Assembly: GCF_030643825.1 (NCBI RefSeq)
Contig: NZ_CP101717.1
Span: 1,240,001-1,304,000, forward strand
DNA from: Salinispirillum sp. LH 10-3-1
GTDB taxonomy: Bacteria > Pseudomonadota > Gammaproteobacteria > Pseudomonadales > Natronospirillaceae
Length of the DNA stretch: 64,000 bases
Direction: 5' to 3'
A program made the position numbers and the translations under genes. Under the pieces are notes generated by a model, which did not search any database, had not been told where the DNA came from, and saw only the letters and a program-made list of their open reading frames with translations. Below are positions 8,011 through 17,900 of this stretch, one piece after another (the first letter of the stretch is position 1; each line of letters begins with the position of its first letter).

Positions 8011-8988
8011 CTAATGCGCCTTTGGGGATGGCAGTTCTTGCGTCCATGGCGTCAGCAGATGTTGCGCGATGTCTATATCGGAGTCAAAAACCGTAAACAA
8101 GACGCGTAATTTAGCAACCAATGCTTCAAGTGTCATGGTGCCACTGCCGATCATGCCTGTCTCTCGGAGTGCGGCGGCGGCCTCGTAACGGTCCATGTCC
8201 ACATTGGCGCGATAGCACTGGCTACGATTGATCAGTAGGGTGCCTTGTTTGTGGGCCGTTGTCAGTAAGTCACGTAACTCCGGCGTGTCGGGTGCGTTAC
8301 CGCTGCCATAGGTCAACATGATCAATGCGCGAGGTTTGGTCTTAAGTAGTGCACGTAATCCGGTCAGGGGTATGCCTGGCAAGCAATGGTATATTTCAAT
8401 GGGTTCATCACTGGATGGAATGAAGCGCGGCTGTGCTTGATCACCAGATGTCACCTCGGCAAGGTGAATGCCATGCGGTGCATCGAAGGTCTTAAACCCA
8501 TCGGTATCCACTTTGGTTACATGGGCGCCGTGGAACAACGCGTTGTTAAAGGCCAGATAGACCTCGTGCAGGTCTCTGCGCTGCGCATTGTGGAGTGCCA
8601 ATACCACATTGTCTAAACCATCCGTATGCGCTTCCCATACCGGCACTTGGCTGCCCGTCACAATAACCGGCTTACGAGTACCGCGCAGCATAAAGCTCAA
8701 TGCAGCCGTGGTGTAGGCCATGGTGTCAGTGCCGTGCAGTACCACAAAACCATCATAATCGGCGTAGTGCCCAATGATATCCGTTGCCAGCTTGTTCCAA
8801 TGTCCCGTTTCGATTTGCGATGAATCGATCAGTGGCATGTACTCTAGCCAATCAAATGACAGAGTTAGGCCTTCTTGGCGCAAGTGGGTGCGAATGCGTG
8901 ATTCCAAGTAGCCTGGCTGTGGTCGCCAGCCACGGTCAGAAGGCACCATGCCGATGGTGCCACCGGTATAGATCAGTAAGAGTTTCAT
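8011..8988 (-). CDS. ansA: Type I (cytoplasmic) L-asparaginase
   Basis: This 325-aa protein hydrolyses L-asparagine to aspartate and ammonia. Both catalytic threonine motifs of the family are present: YTGGTIGM at the N-terminus and LHGTDTMAYTAAL-like HGTDTM near residue 82. No signal peptide is seen, which fits the cytoplasmic, low-affinity type I (AnsA) rather than periplasmic AnsB. The start ATG is 3 nt after the stop of the small gene at 8992-9318, so the two are very probably one operon. Confidence 0.92.
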   Translation of the reverse strand: MKLLLIYTGGTIGMVPSDRGWRPQPGYLESRIRTHLRQEGLTLSFDWLEYMPLIDSSQIETGHWNKLATDIIGHYADYDGFVVLHGTDTMAYTTAALSFMLRGTRKPVIVTGSQVPVWEAHTDGLDNVVLALHNAQRRDLHEVYLAFNNALFHGAHVTKVDTDGFKTFDAPHGIHLAEVTSGDQAQPRFIPSSDEPIEIYHCLPGIPLTGLRALLKTKPRALIMLTYGSGNAPDTPELRDLLTTAHKQGTLLINRSQCYRANVDMDRYEAAAALRETGMIGSGTMTLEALVAKLRVLFTVFDSDIDIAQHLLTPWTQELPSPKAH

Positions 8989-8991
8989 CGG

Positions 8992-9318
8992 TTAATTAAT
9001 CAGCATCTGAATTTCGCGCACCATTGGCTGGGCATCGCTGAACGTACGAGTGCGTCGTGCCACCATGCTCAAGTTGTCACCAAGCCACGCCAATTGTGGG
9101 CTGATGGTGCGCAATTGTTCACTGATTGGCTCGTACTTAAAGTGACCGTCTTGAATGCTAACCTTATGCAGCTCGATTAACTCGTCGGTTAGATTACGCG
9201 CTAGGTTATGCAGAATGTCCTTGTGTTCCATCTGGCTGGATTCCCAATACAGGTCGTCCAGCACATGGATAAACTGGTCCAATTTTTCTGTGGCTTCAAG
9301 AATGGTGGTACTGGTCAT
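8992..9318 (-). CDS. Small helical protein of unknown function, co-operonic with ansA
   Basis: This 108-aa protein is preceded by AGGGGA just before its ATG. It is predicted mostly alpha-helical (E, L, H and Q rich), without signal peptide, membrane helix or cysteines. I do not recognise the family. The 3-nt gap to ansA suggests coupled expression, but nothing in the sequence ties it to asparagine metabolism. Confidence 0.7.
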   Translation of the reverse strand: MTSTTILEATEKLDQFIHVLDDLYWESSQMEHKDILHNLARNLTDELIELHKVSIQDGHFKYEPISEQLRTISPQLAWLGDNLSMVARRTRTFSDAQPMVREIQMLIN

Positions 9319-9422
9319 AATTCCCCTGAGGCGAAGATGTTACCATGAACGTTGTAAGTGTAAGATAGCAGAATTCAGATCGATCGCACGATGTAATCGG
9401 CTAAAAATTCTAGGGACTCGTT

Positions 9423-10811
9423 ATGCTTTTGGACACCCTTTTTGCCGCCTCACCGGCGTTCTGGCTTGGCTCGCTTATAGCGGTGTCTAGCCTTTCGCTT
9501 GCAGGCTGGTCACTGTGGCGCGGTCAGCGTTTGGCGGTCGAACGTGAGCGCGCTTGGGCTGAGTTAGCGGTATTGCGTCCGCAAATTCAGCAGCAACGCG
9601 AACAGATTGAAACGCAACGTTCGACGAATGAGCGGTTAGAGGACGAGCTGCGGCAGTCCGAGCGCAGTTGGTTTAATACGCGCAGCCAGCTGGAGCGAGA
9701 ACTGGCCTTGGCGCGCAATGAGCTCGACAGCGAACGGCGGCAAATGGAAGAAAAGATTGCCTTACTGGAAAACTCCGAGCAGCGCCTGAACAGCCAGTTT
9801 GAGAATCTGGCGAATCGTATTTTTGAGCAAAAGCAGCAGACGTTCGCCAAGTCCAGCCAAGATAATCTCAATAACCTCATGCAGCCCATGCGTGAGCAGT
9901 TAAAGGATTTCCGGCAGCGCGTTGAGCAGGTGTATGAAAAAGACACCGATGATCGCCGAGAACTGCGCTTGCAGCTAGCCAGCTTGCGCCAACTCAACGA
10001 AGAAATGAACCAAGAAGCGCGCGCTTTGACCAACGCCCTCAAAGGTGAAAAAAAGTTGCAAGGCAACTGGGGCGAAATGCTACTGGAACGCATTCTGGAA
10101 GAGAGCGGGTTGCGTAAGGGCCACGAATACGACACCCAGCTCAGCTTCACCGGTAAAGATGGCAGCCGCCAGCAGCCGGATGCGGTGATTCACCTGCCAG
10201 ATCAGAAAGACGTGATCGTCGACGCCAAAGTATCGCTGGTCAGTTTTGAGCGCTACTGCAATACCGAAGACGACGAGCGGGCGCTGCATCTCAAGGGGCA
10301 CTTAAAGGCCGTACGCAACCAGATGGAGAATCTGACAGCCAAGAATTATGAAGACATCGCCGAGTTGAAAACACTGGACTTTGTGCTGATGTTTGTGCCG
10401 ATCGAAGCGGCATTTTTACTGGCCATGGAGAACGACCCGCAGTTGTTCCGCGATGCGTTTGACCGCAACATTATTCTGGTCAGCCCCAGCACACTGCTCG
10501 CCGTCCTCAAAACCATCCACAACATTTGGCGCAACGAACAGCAAAACCGCAACGCGCAGACCATTGCTGAAGAAGCGGGCAAGCTGTACGACCATTTTGT
10601 GCGGTTTACTGAATCACTGCAGGACGTGCAAAAACATCTGCGCAAAACACAAGAAAGCATGGACCAGTCCATGAATCGACTGTCCAGCGGGCGGGGTAAC
10701 CTGGTCGGACGTGTGGAGAACCTGCGAAAACTGGGCGCGCGGAATAAGAAACACTTGGCACTGGTCGATGAGTCGGACAGCGAACTGCCATTGGAGGAAG
10801 ACAACGAATGA
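9423..10811 (+). CDS. rmuC: DNA recombination protein RmuC
   Basis: This 462-aa protein has an N-terminal membrane anchor (FWLGSLIAVSSLSLAGWSLW, about residues 14-33), a long coiled coil (about 40-190) and the conserved RmuC core. Core motifs are LQGNWGEMLLERILEESGL, PDAVIHLPD, VDAKVSL and the FVPIEAAF segment. RmuC limits recombination between inverted repeats; its nuclease-like fold has been proposed from family comparisons. AGGGA lies 6 nt before the ATG. The stop overlaps the start of the next gene (ATGA at 10808-10811), so the two are translationally coupled. Confidence 0.94.
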   Translation: MLLDTLFAASPAFWLGSLIAVSSLSLAGWSLWRGQRLAVERERAWAELAVLRPQIQQQREQIETQRSTNERLEDELRQSERSWFNTRSQLERELALARNELDSERRQMEEKIALLENSEQRLNSQFENLANRIFEQKQQTFAKSSQDNLNNLMQPMREQLKDFRQRVEQVYEKDTDDRRELRLQLASLRQLNEEMNQEARALTNALKGEKKLQGNWGEMLLERILEESGLRKGHEYDTQLSFTGKDGSRQQPDAVIHLPDQKDVIVDAKVSLVSFERYCNTEDDERALHLKGHLKAVRNQMENLTAKNYEDIAELKTLDFVLMFVPIEAAFLLAMENDPQLFRDAFDRNIILVSPSTLLAVLKTIHNIWRNEQQNRNAQTIAEEAGKLYDHFVRFTESLQDVQKHLRKTQESMDQSMNRLSSGRGNLVGRVENLRKLGARNKKHLALVDESDSELPLEEDNE

Positions 10812-11686
10812 GTGACGTGACGAACGTAGCCTTCATTGGCTTGGGCGTAATGGGTTACCCCATGGCTGGGCACTTACAGCGCGCAGGACATAAGACCTGT
10901 GTCTACAACCGCACTACCGCCAAAGCCGAACAATGGGCCGCCGAGTACAGTGGGCGGTTTGCGCCGACGCCGGCATTGGCTGCGCAGGGTGCAGCTGTGG
11001 TGTGTCTGTGTGTCGGTAACGACGATGATGTACGCAGTGTGGTGTACGGTGAAGACGGCGTTTTAAGCCAGATGTCACCCGGTGCCGTGCTGGTGGACCA
11101 TACCACCACCAGTGCTACGTTGGCCGAAGAGCTTGCAAGTGCTTGTGCTGAACGACAAATTCACTTTATTGATGCCCCTGTGTCCGGTGGTCAAGCCGGT
11201 GCAGAGAACGGCCGGTTGACCATTATGTGTGGAGGAGAAGCTGACGTATTCGCGCAGGTTAACCCCATTTTGAGTGCTTACGCTGCGCATATTCAGTTGA
11301 TGGGAACGCACGGCCAAGGGCAGCGTTGCAAGATGGTCAATCAAGTGCTGATCGCGGGCATATTGCAAGGGCTCAGCGAAGGCGTCACTTTGGCGCAAGC
11401 GGCGGGTTTGAATATGGACGAGGTGATCACAGCCTTGCAGCAGGGGGCCGCAGGCTCATGGCAGTTGAATAATCGCGCCAGCACCATGGCGCAGGGCAAG
11501 TTTGATTTTGGTTTTGCCATCGACTGGATGCGCAAGGACTTAGGTATTGTGTTGGACGAAGCTCAGCGCCTCGGCGTGAATCTGCCATTGGCGGCGGAAA
11601 CAGACCAGCGTTATAGGCGACTGCAAGAGCAAGGCTTTGGGCGCATGGATACGTCTGTGTTGATTCGAGCATTAAAACTTCAATAA
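10808..11686 (+). CDS. NAD(P)-dependent beta-hydroxyacid dehydrogenase (3-hydroxyisobutyrate dehydrogenase family)
   Basis: This 292-aa protein has the N-terminal cofactor motif GLGVMGYPMAGHL, the substrate signature DAPVSGGQAGAENG and the catalytic lysine segment GQRCKMVNQVL. These define the family that includes 3-hydroxyisobutyrate dehydrogenase, tartronate semialdehyde reductase and succinate semialdehyde reductase. The substrate cannot be assigned from sequence alone. It overlaps rmuC by 4 bp and faces folX across a GC-rich hairpin. Confidence 0.88.
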   Translation: MSDVTNVAFIGLGVMGYPMAGHLQRAGHKTCVYNRTTAKAEQWAAEYSGRFAPTPALAAQGAAVVCLCVGNDDDVRSVVYGEDGVLSQMSPGAVLVDHTTTSATLAEELASACAERQIHFIDAPVSGGQAGAENGRLTIMCGGEADVFAQVNPILSAYAAHIQLMGTHGQGQRCKMVNQVLIAGILQGLSEGVTLAQAAGLNMDEVITALQQGAAGSWQLNNRASTMAQGKFDFGFAIDWMRKDLGIVLDEAQRLGVNLPLAAETDQRYRRLQEQGFGRMDTSVLIRALKLQ

Positions 11687-11697
11687 CTGATTTAAGT

Positions 11698-11728
11698 CGG
11701 CCGGGCGAAAAGTCTGGCTGCCCGGCCG
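11698..11728. terminator. GC-rich hairpin between convergent genes
   Basis: A perfect 9-bp stem CGGCCGGGC/GCCCGGCCG (11698-11706 with 11720-11728) with a 13-nt loop lies between the dehydrogenase and folX stop codons. The flanks are A/T-rich but lack a long U run on either strand (GTTAATT on plus, ACTTAAAT on minus), so it is a probable but not textbook bidirectional terminator. Confidence 0.6.
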
Positions 11729-11738
11729 GTTAATTGGC

Positions 11739-12110
11739 TCAGCGTGTAGCTTGCAGTGTCATCGACACCGAATCGGCAAAGCGCAGTGCAGCGACCTTGT
11801 CGATCTCAACCGATGCGTACTGCACTTCGGGATGCGACATCACAAGGTCCAATACATCGCGGGTCATCTTTTCCAGCAACGCAAAGCGAGTGCCTTCGAC
11901 GAAATTAATCACTTCTTTGCAGATGGTGCGGTAGTTCAGGGTTTTTTCGATTTCTTCAGCGTTCCAGGCCCCTGTGCCGTCGAACAAGATAACCAAGTTC
12001 AACACCACATCCTGCTTGTTCTTAATTTCTTCTTCTTTAATGCCCACGTAAGTACGCAGGCGGAGGTTTTTGATCTGAATCTTGGCTTGATTATCGGCTT
12101 GTTGAATCAC
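11739..12110 (-). CDS. folX: Dihydroneopterin triphosphate 2'-epimerase FolX
   Basis: This 123-aa protein is of the dihydroneopterin aldolase/epimerase fold. It follows E. coli FolX more closely than FolB: IRIKNLRLRT-like IQIKNLRLRTYVGIKEEE at the start, LNYRTICK, RFALLEKMTRDVLD in the middle, and EIDKVAALRFADSVSMTL at the end. FolX epimerises dihydroneopterin triphosphate to the monapterin form, which FolM (5662-6372) later reduces. The start overlaps the bcp stop by 4 bp, so it is likely co-translated with bcp. Confidence 0.9.
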   Translation of the reverse strand: MIQQADNQAKIQIKNLRLRTYVGIKEEEIKNKQDVVLNLVILFDGTGAWNAEEIEKTLNYRTICKEVINFVEGTRFALLEKMTRDVLDLVMSHPEVQYASVEIDKVAALRFADSVSMTLQATR

Positions 12111-12583
12111 AGGCTATCCACCACCTTGAGTACGTCATCGTGGTGTGACTTGGTGGTGACTTTGCCCATCACATGGCGGATGATACCCTGCTCATCAATC
12201 ACATAGGTCACGCGGTGTACGCCGTCGTATTCTTTACCCATAAACTTCTTCAGACCCCAAACGCCATAGGCGTTGCAGAGTGCCAAATCTTCGTCGCTCA
12301 GCAGGTCAAAATTCAGGTTTTCTTTTTCGATGAATTTCAGCAAGCGTTTTGGCGCGTCCGGACTCACACCCAATACCACCGTATTGCGCTGTTCAAATTC
12401 GGCGCGAGTATCACGAATGCCGCAAGCCTGCGTGGTGCAGCCGGGCGTCATGGCTTTGGGGTAGAAATACAGTACCACTTTCTTGCCCGAGAAATCACTC
12501 AACGACACCGTTTCTCCGTTCTGGTTCAATGTGGTGAACGCCGGTGCTGGAGTGCCTTCGGTCAATAATCTTGCTTCTGCCAT
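12107..12583 (-). CDS. bcp: Thioredoxin-dependent thiol peroxidase (peroxiredoxin Bcp)
   Basis: This 158-aa cytoplasmic peroxiredoxin of the Bcp/PrxQ group reduces hydroperoxides using thioredoxin. The peroxidatic motif TPGCTTQAC supplies Cys49 (peroxidatic) and Cys54 (resolving), the five-residue spacing of PrxQ-type enzymes. AAGGA lies 7 nt before the ATG. It is divergent from the mks operon and overlaps folX downstream. Confidence 0.95.
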   Translation of the reverse strand: MAEARLLTEGTPAPAFTTLNQNGETVSLSDFSGKKVVLYFYPKAMTPGCTTQACGIRDTRAEFEQRNTVVLGVSPDAPKRLLKFIEKENLNFDLLSDEDLALCNAYGVWGLKKFMGKEYDGVHRVTYVIDEQGIIRHVMGKVTTKSHHDDVLKVVDSL

Positions 12584-12745
12584 GAGGTGTTCCTTCTCTG
12601 AATCGTGGGATGGTTTACTCTAACCGGACAGGTCGAGTTTGTCATTGATCGTTAATACGCACGGTGCGCTAAATTGGTTTTATGCCACGCCCGCTGTGGT
12701 AGACTTGCGCGTTCATTTCTCAGTGACGAGACACAGCCTCTTACC

Positions 12746-14215
12746 ATGTTTTTTGTCGATAATCAGAGCCAATTCTTTCGCCCCTTGGTGAGCAAGTATC
12801 GCGCGCAGGCGGCCGAGTGCCTGATGGCGCTGTATCAGCGTTGTTATGGCGCAGAAGCGGACTATGGACAAGCCGTGGAGCGGGCACAGGTGGTGGAGAC
12901 CTTTCAAGAAGCTCTGGTGCGTGCGCCCCTAATGGCGGATCAGCAGGGCGGTGAAGAGGTCATGGAGCTGGCTGATGACGCCGATTCGCGCTTTCGTGAC
13001 ACGCGAGAGCAAGCCAATTGGTTGGTGAATCAATTGATGGACGCGGGTTGGCTAGCCCGTATGGTCGACGACGCCACCTTGCAGTCTACCGTGGGTTTTA
13101 CCCGTGCGGGGCGCCGGTTTACCGAAGCCTTTATTGACGATAAACGCCGTAACCAACACCGTTCGCGCCATCGCAACACGCGCAACACGCGAAACGCCTT
13201 GCAAAGCTTCTTAGCGCACGGCGAAGTCTACGACTTACTCGACGCCTACGACTATTCAGAGCGTATCATCAGTGACTTCACCGATGTCATTGAAGAGCTC
13301 AATGAGCGTCGTCGTGCGCTGGTGCGCGAGATGCAAAACGAATTTGATGTGCAGCGCGCCACCACCGAGTTTTTTGAGTTCATGGAGCAGCGCTTCCAGC
13401 CCGACATCGCCATTCGTCTGTCGGCGGACAGCGTCGAAAAATACCGTGAGCAAATCAGTGATGTGGTGCGCCGGATCCGCCGCAAACCCAAGGACTTCAA
13501 AACAGACGCCGAACAACGCTTGCGTGAGCTGCTGCCCGATTGGGTACAGCCCGGCCGTTCAGTGTTGTGGGCCTTGCTGGATGGCATAGAGCAGCGTCTG
13601 AAAAACGCCGCAGACGTGATGTTGCCAGCCTTACGGCGCTCGTTGCAGCACTTCACTAAGCGCGCTGATATCATTATTCGCCAAATGAATTACATGGCGA
13701 TGCAAAAGCACGCCGATGTGGCCGCGGTATCGCGTCGCTTGGCGGCGCTGCCCGTCGTCGAGCAAAATCGACGTTTGGACGCGGTGGCTAGCATGATGGC
13801 GCGTTGTCAGGTGGGCCTCATGGACCCCGACCAAATTCGCTTGCAGGATCGCCAACGCAGTGCGGTGGTTAACCATCAGTTGATGACCGAGCCGGATGGC
13901 GACCTCAGTGCACGCCAGGCAGTGTATGTACAGCAGGCGCTGGATCAAGCGTTCTACATCAGTCAACAAAAGCTACAAGGCTTTATTGCGGACCGCTTAG
14001 CCAGTCAAGAGCGTCTCAGCACTGGTGATTTGCCGATTGAAACAGCCGAAGACTTTATGGCCGTTGCCCATTTGATCAGCGCAGGCCAGTTGGAAGACTG
14101 GGTTGTGGAACCGACTGGTCGCCATTTGCAGGACACTTTCTTCCATCAGCGCGACGAATTCATCCTGTCGCGCCGTGACATTACTAATAGCACCCCATCT
14201 ACGGAGACCCCCTAA
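12746..14215 (+). CDS. mksF: Condensin subunit MksF (kleisin-like; homologous to Wadjet JetA)
   Basis: This 489-aa protein is the first gene of a three-gene set whose third member is an SMC-type ATPase, the order mksF-mksE-mksB. The sequence is mostly helical with charged segments, including a coiled region (about 185-250), as expected for a kleisin bridging SMC heads. The chosen ATG at 12746 starts MFFVDNQSQFFRPL; an in-frame ATG at 12674 would add a 24-aa leader that does not look conserved. Its stop and the next start overlap (TAATG). Mks complexes contribute to chromosome organisation, and in Wadjet systems the homologous set plus a nuclease restricts plasmids. Subunit assignment rests on gene order, size and overall pattern. 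Confidence 0.85.
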   Translation: MFFVDNQSQFFRPLVSKYRAQAAECLMALYQRCYGAEADYGQAVERAQVVETFQEALVRAPLMADQQGGEEVMELADDADSRFRDTREQANWLVNQLMDAGWLARMVDDATLQSTVGFTRAGRRFTEAFIDDKRRNQHRSRHRNTRNTRNALQSFLAHGEVYDLLDAYDYSERIISDFTDVIEELNERRRALVREMQNEFDVQRATTEFFEFMEQRFQPDIAIRLSADSVEKYREQISDVVRRIRRKPKDFKTDAEQRLRELLPDWVQPGRSVLWALLDGIEQRLKNAADVMLPALRRSLQHFTKRADIIIRQMNYMAMQKHADVAAVSRRLAALPVVEQNRRLDAVASMMARCQVGLMDPDQIRLQDRQRSAVVNHQLMTEPDGDLSARQAVYVQQALDQAFYISQQKLQGFIADRLASQERLSTGDLPIETAEDFMAVAHLISAGQLEDWVVEPTGRHLQDTFFHQRDEFILSRRDITNSTPSTETP

Positions 14216-14967
14216 TGCTGGAGGCCTTGCAGCAACAGTTAGATGCCGTTGGCATCACCATGGACGAATTCTCTGAGCTCACCGTACGTTTGCTGGAGTA
14301 CGGCATTCTGAGTCGCGATGAAAGTCAGGTTGAACAACAACTCTACGACCGCTTTGCGCGTTGTGAGTCCCTCGTCAGCGACTACTTTTCCGTCATGCAC
14401 ATTCGCTTTTTGCACGATCGTCAGTTTGAGTATGTACGCTTGTATCCGCCCGGTGCCGATATTCCCGGTCAGCCGAGCGTTGAACAGTCTGCGGGCGCGC
14501 AACTGCGCAATCGTTTAACGCAACAAGAAGTGGCATTGGTTCTGGTGCTGCGCACGCTGTACGACCAAGGCCTGCGTGAAGCGCGGCTGGATGAACAGGG
14601 CGTGGTCGCCACGACGGTAGAAAATGTCGGTATAACGCTACGCAACCTGTTGGGTCGCCAGTTGCCAGAAAATATCACCGAGCGTCGTCAATTGTGGCGC
14701 CGTTTGCGTCAATGGCGTTTGATCCGTATGGCCGAAGACGCGGTGATGGAAACCGCTGATGCAGTGATTCAGATTCGTCCTACCATCGTGAGTTTGGTCA
14801 GTGACAGCGTACTGCAACAGTTGGATCAACCGGACGCGCTCACAGCAGACACGACGGCTACGGAGCCCGAAGCAACCGCTATTGAAACGGCTGATGTCGA
14901 AGCTCTTGACACCGAAAGCACGGACACAGAAATCCTAGACCAGGAAATCATGGAAGAGGATCGCTAA
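14215..14967 (+). CDS. mksE: Condensin subunit MksE (homologous to Wadjet JetB)
   Basis: This 250-aa protein sits between kleisin and SMC genes, the position and size of MksE/JetB winged-helix subunits. Segments such as VRLLEYGILS and the LRNRLTQQEVALVLVLRTLYDQG stretch (quoted in two parts across residues 98-125) fit a winged-helix dimer. The C-terminal 40 residues are acidic and low in complexity (repeats of T-E-A-D), probably disordered. Overlap with mksF and a 3-nt gap to mksB indicate tight coupling. Confidence 0.85.
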   Translation: MLEALQQQLDAVGITMDEFSELTVRLLEYGILSRDESQVEQQLYDRFARCESLVSDYFSVMHIRFLHDRQFEYVRLYPPGADIPGQPSVEQSAGAQLRNRLTQQEVALVLVLRTLYDQGLREARLDEQGVVATTVENVGITLRNLLGRQLPENITERRQLWRRLRQWRLIRMAEDAVMETADAVIQIRPTIVSLVSDSVLQQLDQPDALTADTTATEPEATAIETADVEALDTESTDTEILDQEIMEEDR

Positions 14968-14970
14968 GCC

Positions 14971-17900
14971 ATGTTCTTGAAGAAATTCGTATTCGTAAAC
15001 TGGGGCAACATTCCTGCGCAGGAATTTGATTTCGGCCCTATCAACCTGTTTAGCGGTGGCAATGGCTCGGGCAAGACCACGGCCGCCGATGCCATTCAAA
15101 CCATCATGACCGCCGCGCACGACAACCTGTTCCAGTTTAACCCTGGGCAAGAAGAAGCGACGCAGCGTGGACGTGGCAAGCAGGTGCGTACCCTGGCTTC
15201 TTATGTGCTGGGTTGCGACGACGGCAGCTACGCCCGCCCTGAACCGACGGTAGGATATCTGGCGGCGGTGTTTCACCCGACGCAAGGCGAAAGCGGTGAG
15301 CCCTTTACGGCCGTTATCGGCATGTCGGCACGTATTGAAAAGAACGGTCAGCAGCAAACCGCGCGCTTGAACGACCAGCAGTTTTACTTGGTGCAAGGTC
15401 ACGAACTCAGTTTGGGTGACTTTATTACCGAGAGTGATTTGGTTGGGCGTGAAGTGGTGCCCATGGGCAAGCTGCATAAGCAATTACAAAAGCGTTTAGG
15501 CGCGCAAGTGGTCGAGAAATACGACACCAAAAAGCAGTACCTCCGCCGACTGTATGCCGCCTTGCGTGGCCGCGAGGATGCGCTGTCCGAGCGGGAAGCG
15601 CTGAACGCGGCGCGCGCCTTCTCGCGCTTTATGGCCTACAAGCCGGTACGCAGCATCAACGGTTTCGTGGCTAACGAAATTCTGGAGCCTAAGGACTTGG
15701 GCGAAGCCATTCGCACGGTGTCGGATTTGATGAAAACCATCAATGCGATGGAGGGCGAGGCCAACCGGCTCAGTAAGAACATTGCGCGCTTAAGTCAGAG
15801 TAAGAAGCAAGCTGACCAATACGTCGATCAGTGGATCGAACGACATGTGCTGGCTTATACCCTAGCGCAGGCGCGCTACAAGCGCGATCAAGACGCCTAT
15901 TTGACCGCTAAGAATGCGCAGACGGACTTGGTGGACCAGTTCGATCAACGCACGCGCGAACGCCAATTGGCCGAAACCCAGCGCCAGCAAGTTCGCCAGG
16001 AGCAGGTGGCGTTGGAAGCCCGGCGCATGGGCATCAGCGAACTGAAAGACAAAGCGGTGCTGGAAAGCACACAAGAGAAAGCCAGCAAGGTGCTGCAGTT
16101 CACCTCGCAGTCGTTGGTGACGGCAGATAAAGCCCGTGTTGTGCTGACTCGCGCAATCGCCGACATTGCTCAGCTTTGGAGCTCCGAGCGCGAACGCCTG
16201 CAAGCCGAAGGGTTAAGCAAAGAAGCCCTACGATTGGCCGACGACAGCCCCAAATTGCAGCAAGTGCTGACCCAATTGGGTGATGAGTTGGCGCGCTTGT
16301 TAAACCGCGATTGGGTTGATTTGGATGCTATGGAGAACAGTGTACAGAGCACGCTGGAATTGGAAAGCCAAATTAACCAGTGGATGAAACGCTGGCTCGA
16401 AAAAGATCGCTATGTGGAAAACACCAGTTTGCGCGATTGGCTGGCCAAGGTACTTGACCGTCGTCAGCAGCGTTTGCAGCAGCTGGAGCGCCAGTGGCAG
16501 CAAAAATCGGCGGATACCCAAGCTCTGGAGCAGTCGCGTATTCATTACCCTGGTTTCGTCCGGTCGGCTCTGGAAGCCATTCGGCGGCAATTGCCGGAAG
16601 CCGATGCATCGGTGTTGTGTGATCATGTAAGTGTCACCGATTCGCAGTGGCAGAACGTGGTGGAAGCCTATTTGGGTTTGGCCCGTTTTGGTATTGTGGT
16701 GGCTCCGGAGTACGAAGCGGAAGCTGCACGTATCGTCCGGCAATTGCCGGGGCGTGATGGCCGCGCACGTGTCATTCAAGGGACGCGAGCAAAAGAAGAT
16801 GTTGCCCGGCTCAGTCCAGTAAAGGACTCCCTGGTTGATGTTTTGGCGTTTAGCCACGCCACCGCCAAGGACTACCTACTGGCCAGTTACGGCAATGTAC
16901 AACGGGTCGACAGCATCGATGCTTTGCGCCATACCCGGCGCGGTATCTGCGTTGAGGGTATGGGCAGCGGTGGCTACGCTATGTACCGCTGTGAATTGGA
17001 CGAAAGTGACTTGGTGTTCGGGCAGGGTGCACGCGAACGCGCCGCCCGAGCGCGAGGCGAAGAGTTGCAGCAATTGCGCGTCGACATGGCGCAGTTGGAG
17101 GCAGAATGTCAGCGTTTGGCGCAGTTGTTCAGTGCGGTTGATCAGTTGACTCAGGTGTCAGTCAGTGAGCCGTATCAGGCCTTGCTGCAAGCGCAACGCG
17201 ACCTGCAATCCGCTGAACGTCAGCTCGCGGACTTGGACATTACCCAATTTAAATCGCTGGACGACGAGTTTGAGCGTTTGCGCGATAAAGCCAGTCAACT
17301 AGATGATCAAATTCGTACGTTGGATGCCGATCTCGGTAAATTGCAAGAGCAGCGCGAGCAGTGTGACCGATTATGTAAGCGCCTCAGCGAGCAACAAGAA
17401 AAGACTCAGCAAGCGGTGGAGGATCATGAAAACCACTTAGAAGACTTGACGCACATTTGGCCGGACTTTGCGGTGGATGAGCGCCTCACGCTGGCTGATC
17501 AGGAGGCGGAAAGTGCCGACCCAGATAGCTTGGAATCACGCCACACCAACATGCTGAACGAGCTGAACGCGCTGGCGCATGATCTTGAACGCAATGTGTT
17601 AGAACACAATCAACACTGCCAACCCAGTGATGCCATGGTGTTTGCGGCTGATTTTGGCCAAGCGCACAGCGTCGATTTTTTCAGTCAAGTTGCCGGTTTG
17701 AACCTTGAAATAGGGCGCATTCACAAACGTCTGAAAAACAACGTGTTGGTGGAAAAACAGGATCAGCTCACACGCTTGCGTGACAGTTTCAACGATACTT
17801 TTGTCACCAACCTGTGCCACGCCATTTACCACGCCATTAATGACGGCAAGCGAATTCTGGAAGAGCTTAACCAAGAGCTGGAGCATCACCGGTTTGGTGC

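Noticed and set aside
16300-16857. A 185-codon minus-strand frame inside mksB
   Set aside because: Shadow of the mksB reading frame without initiation signals.
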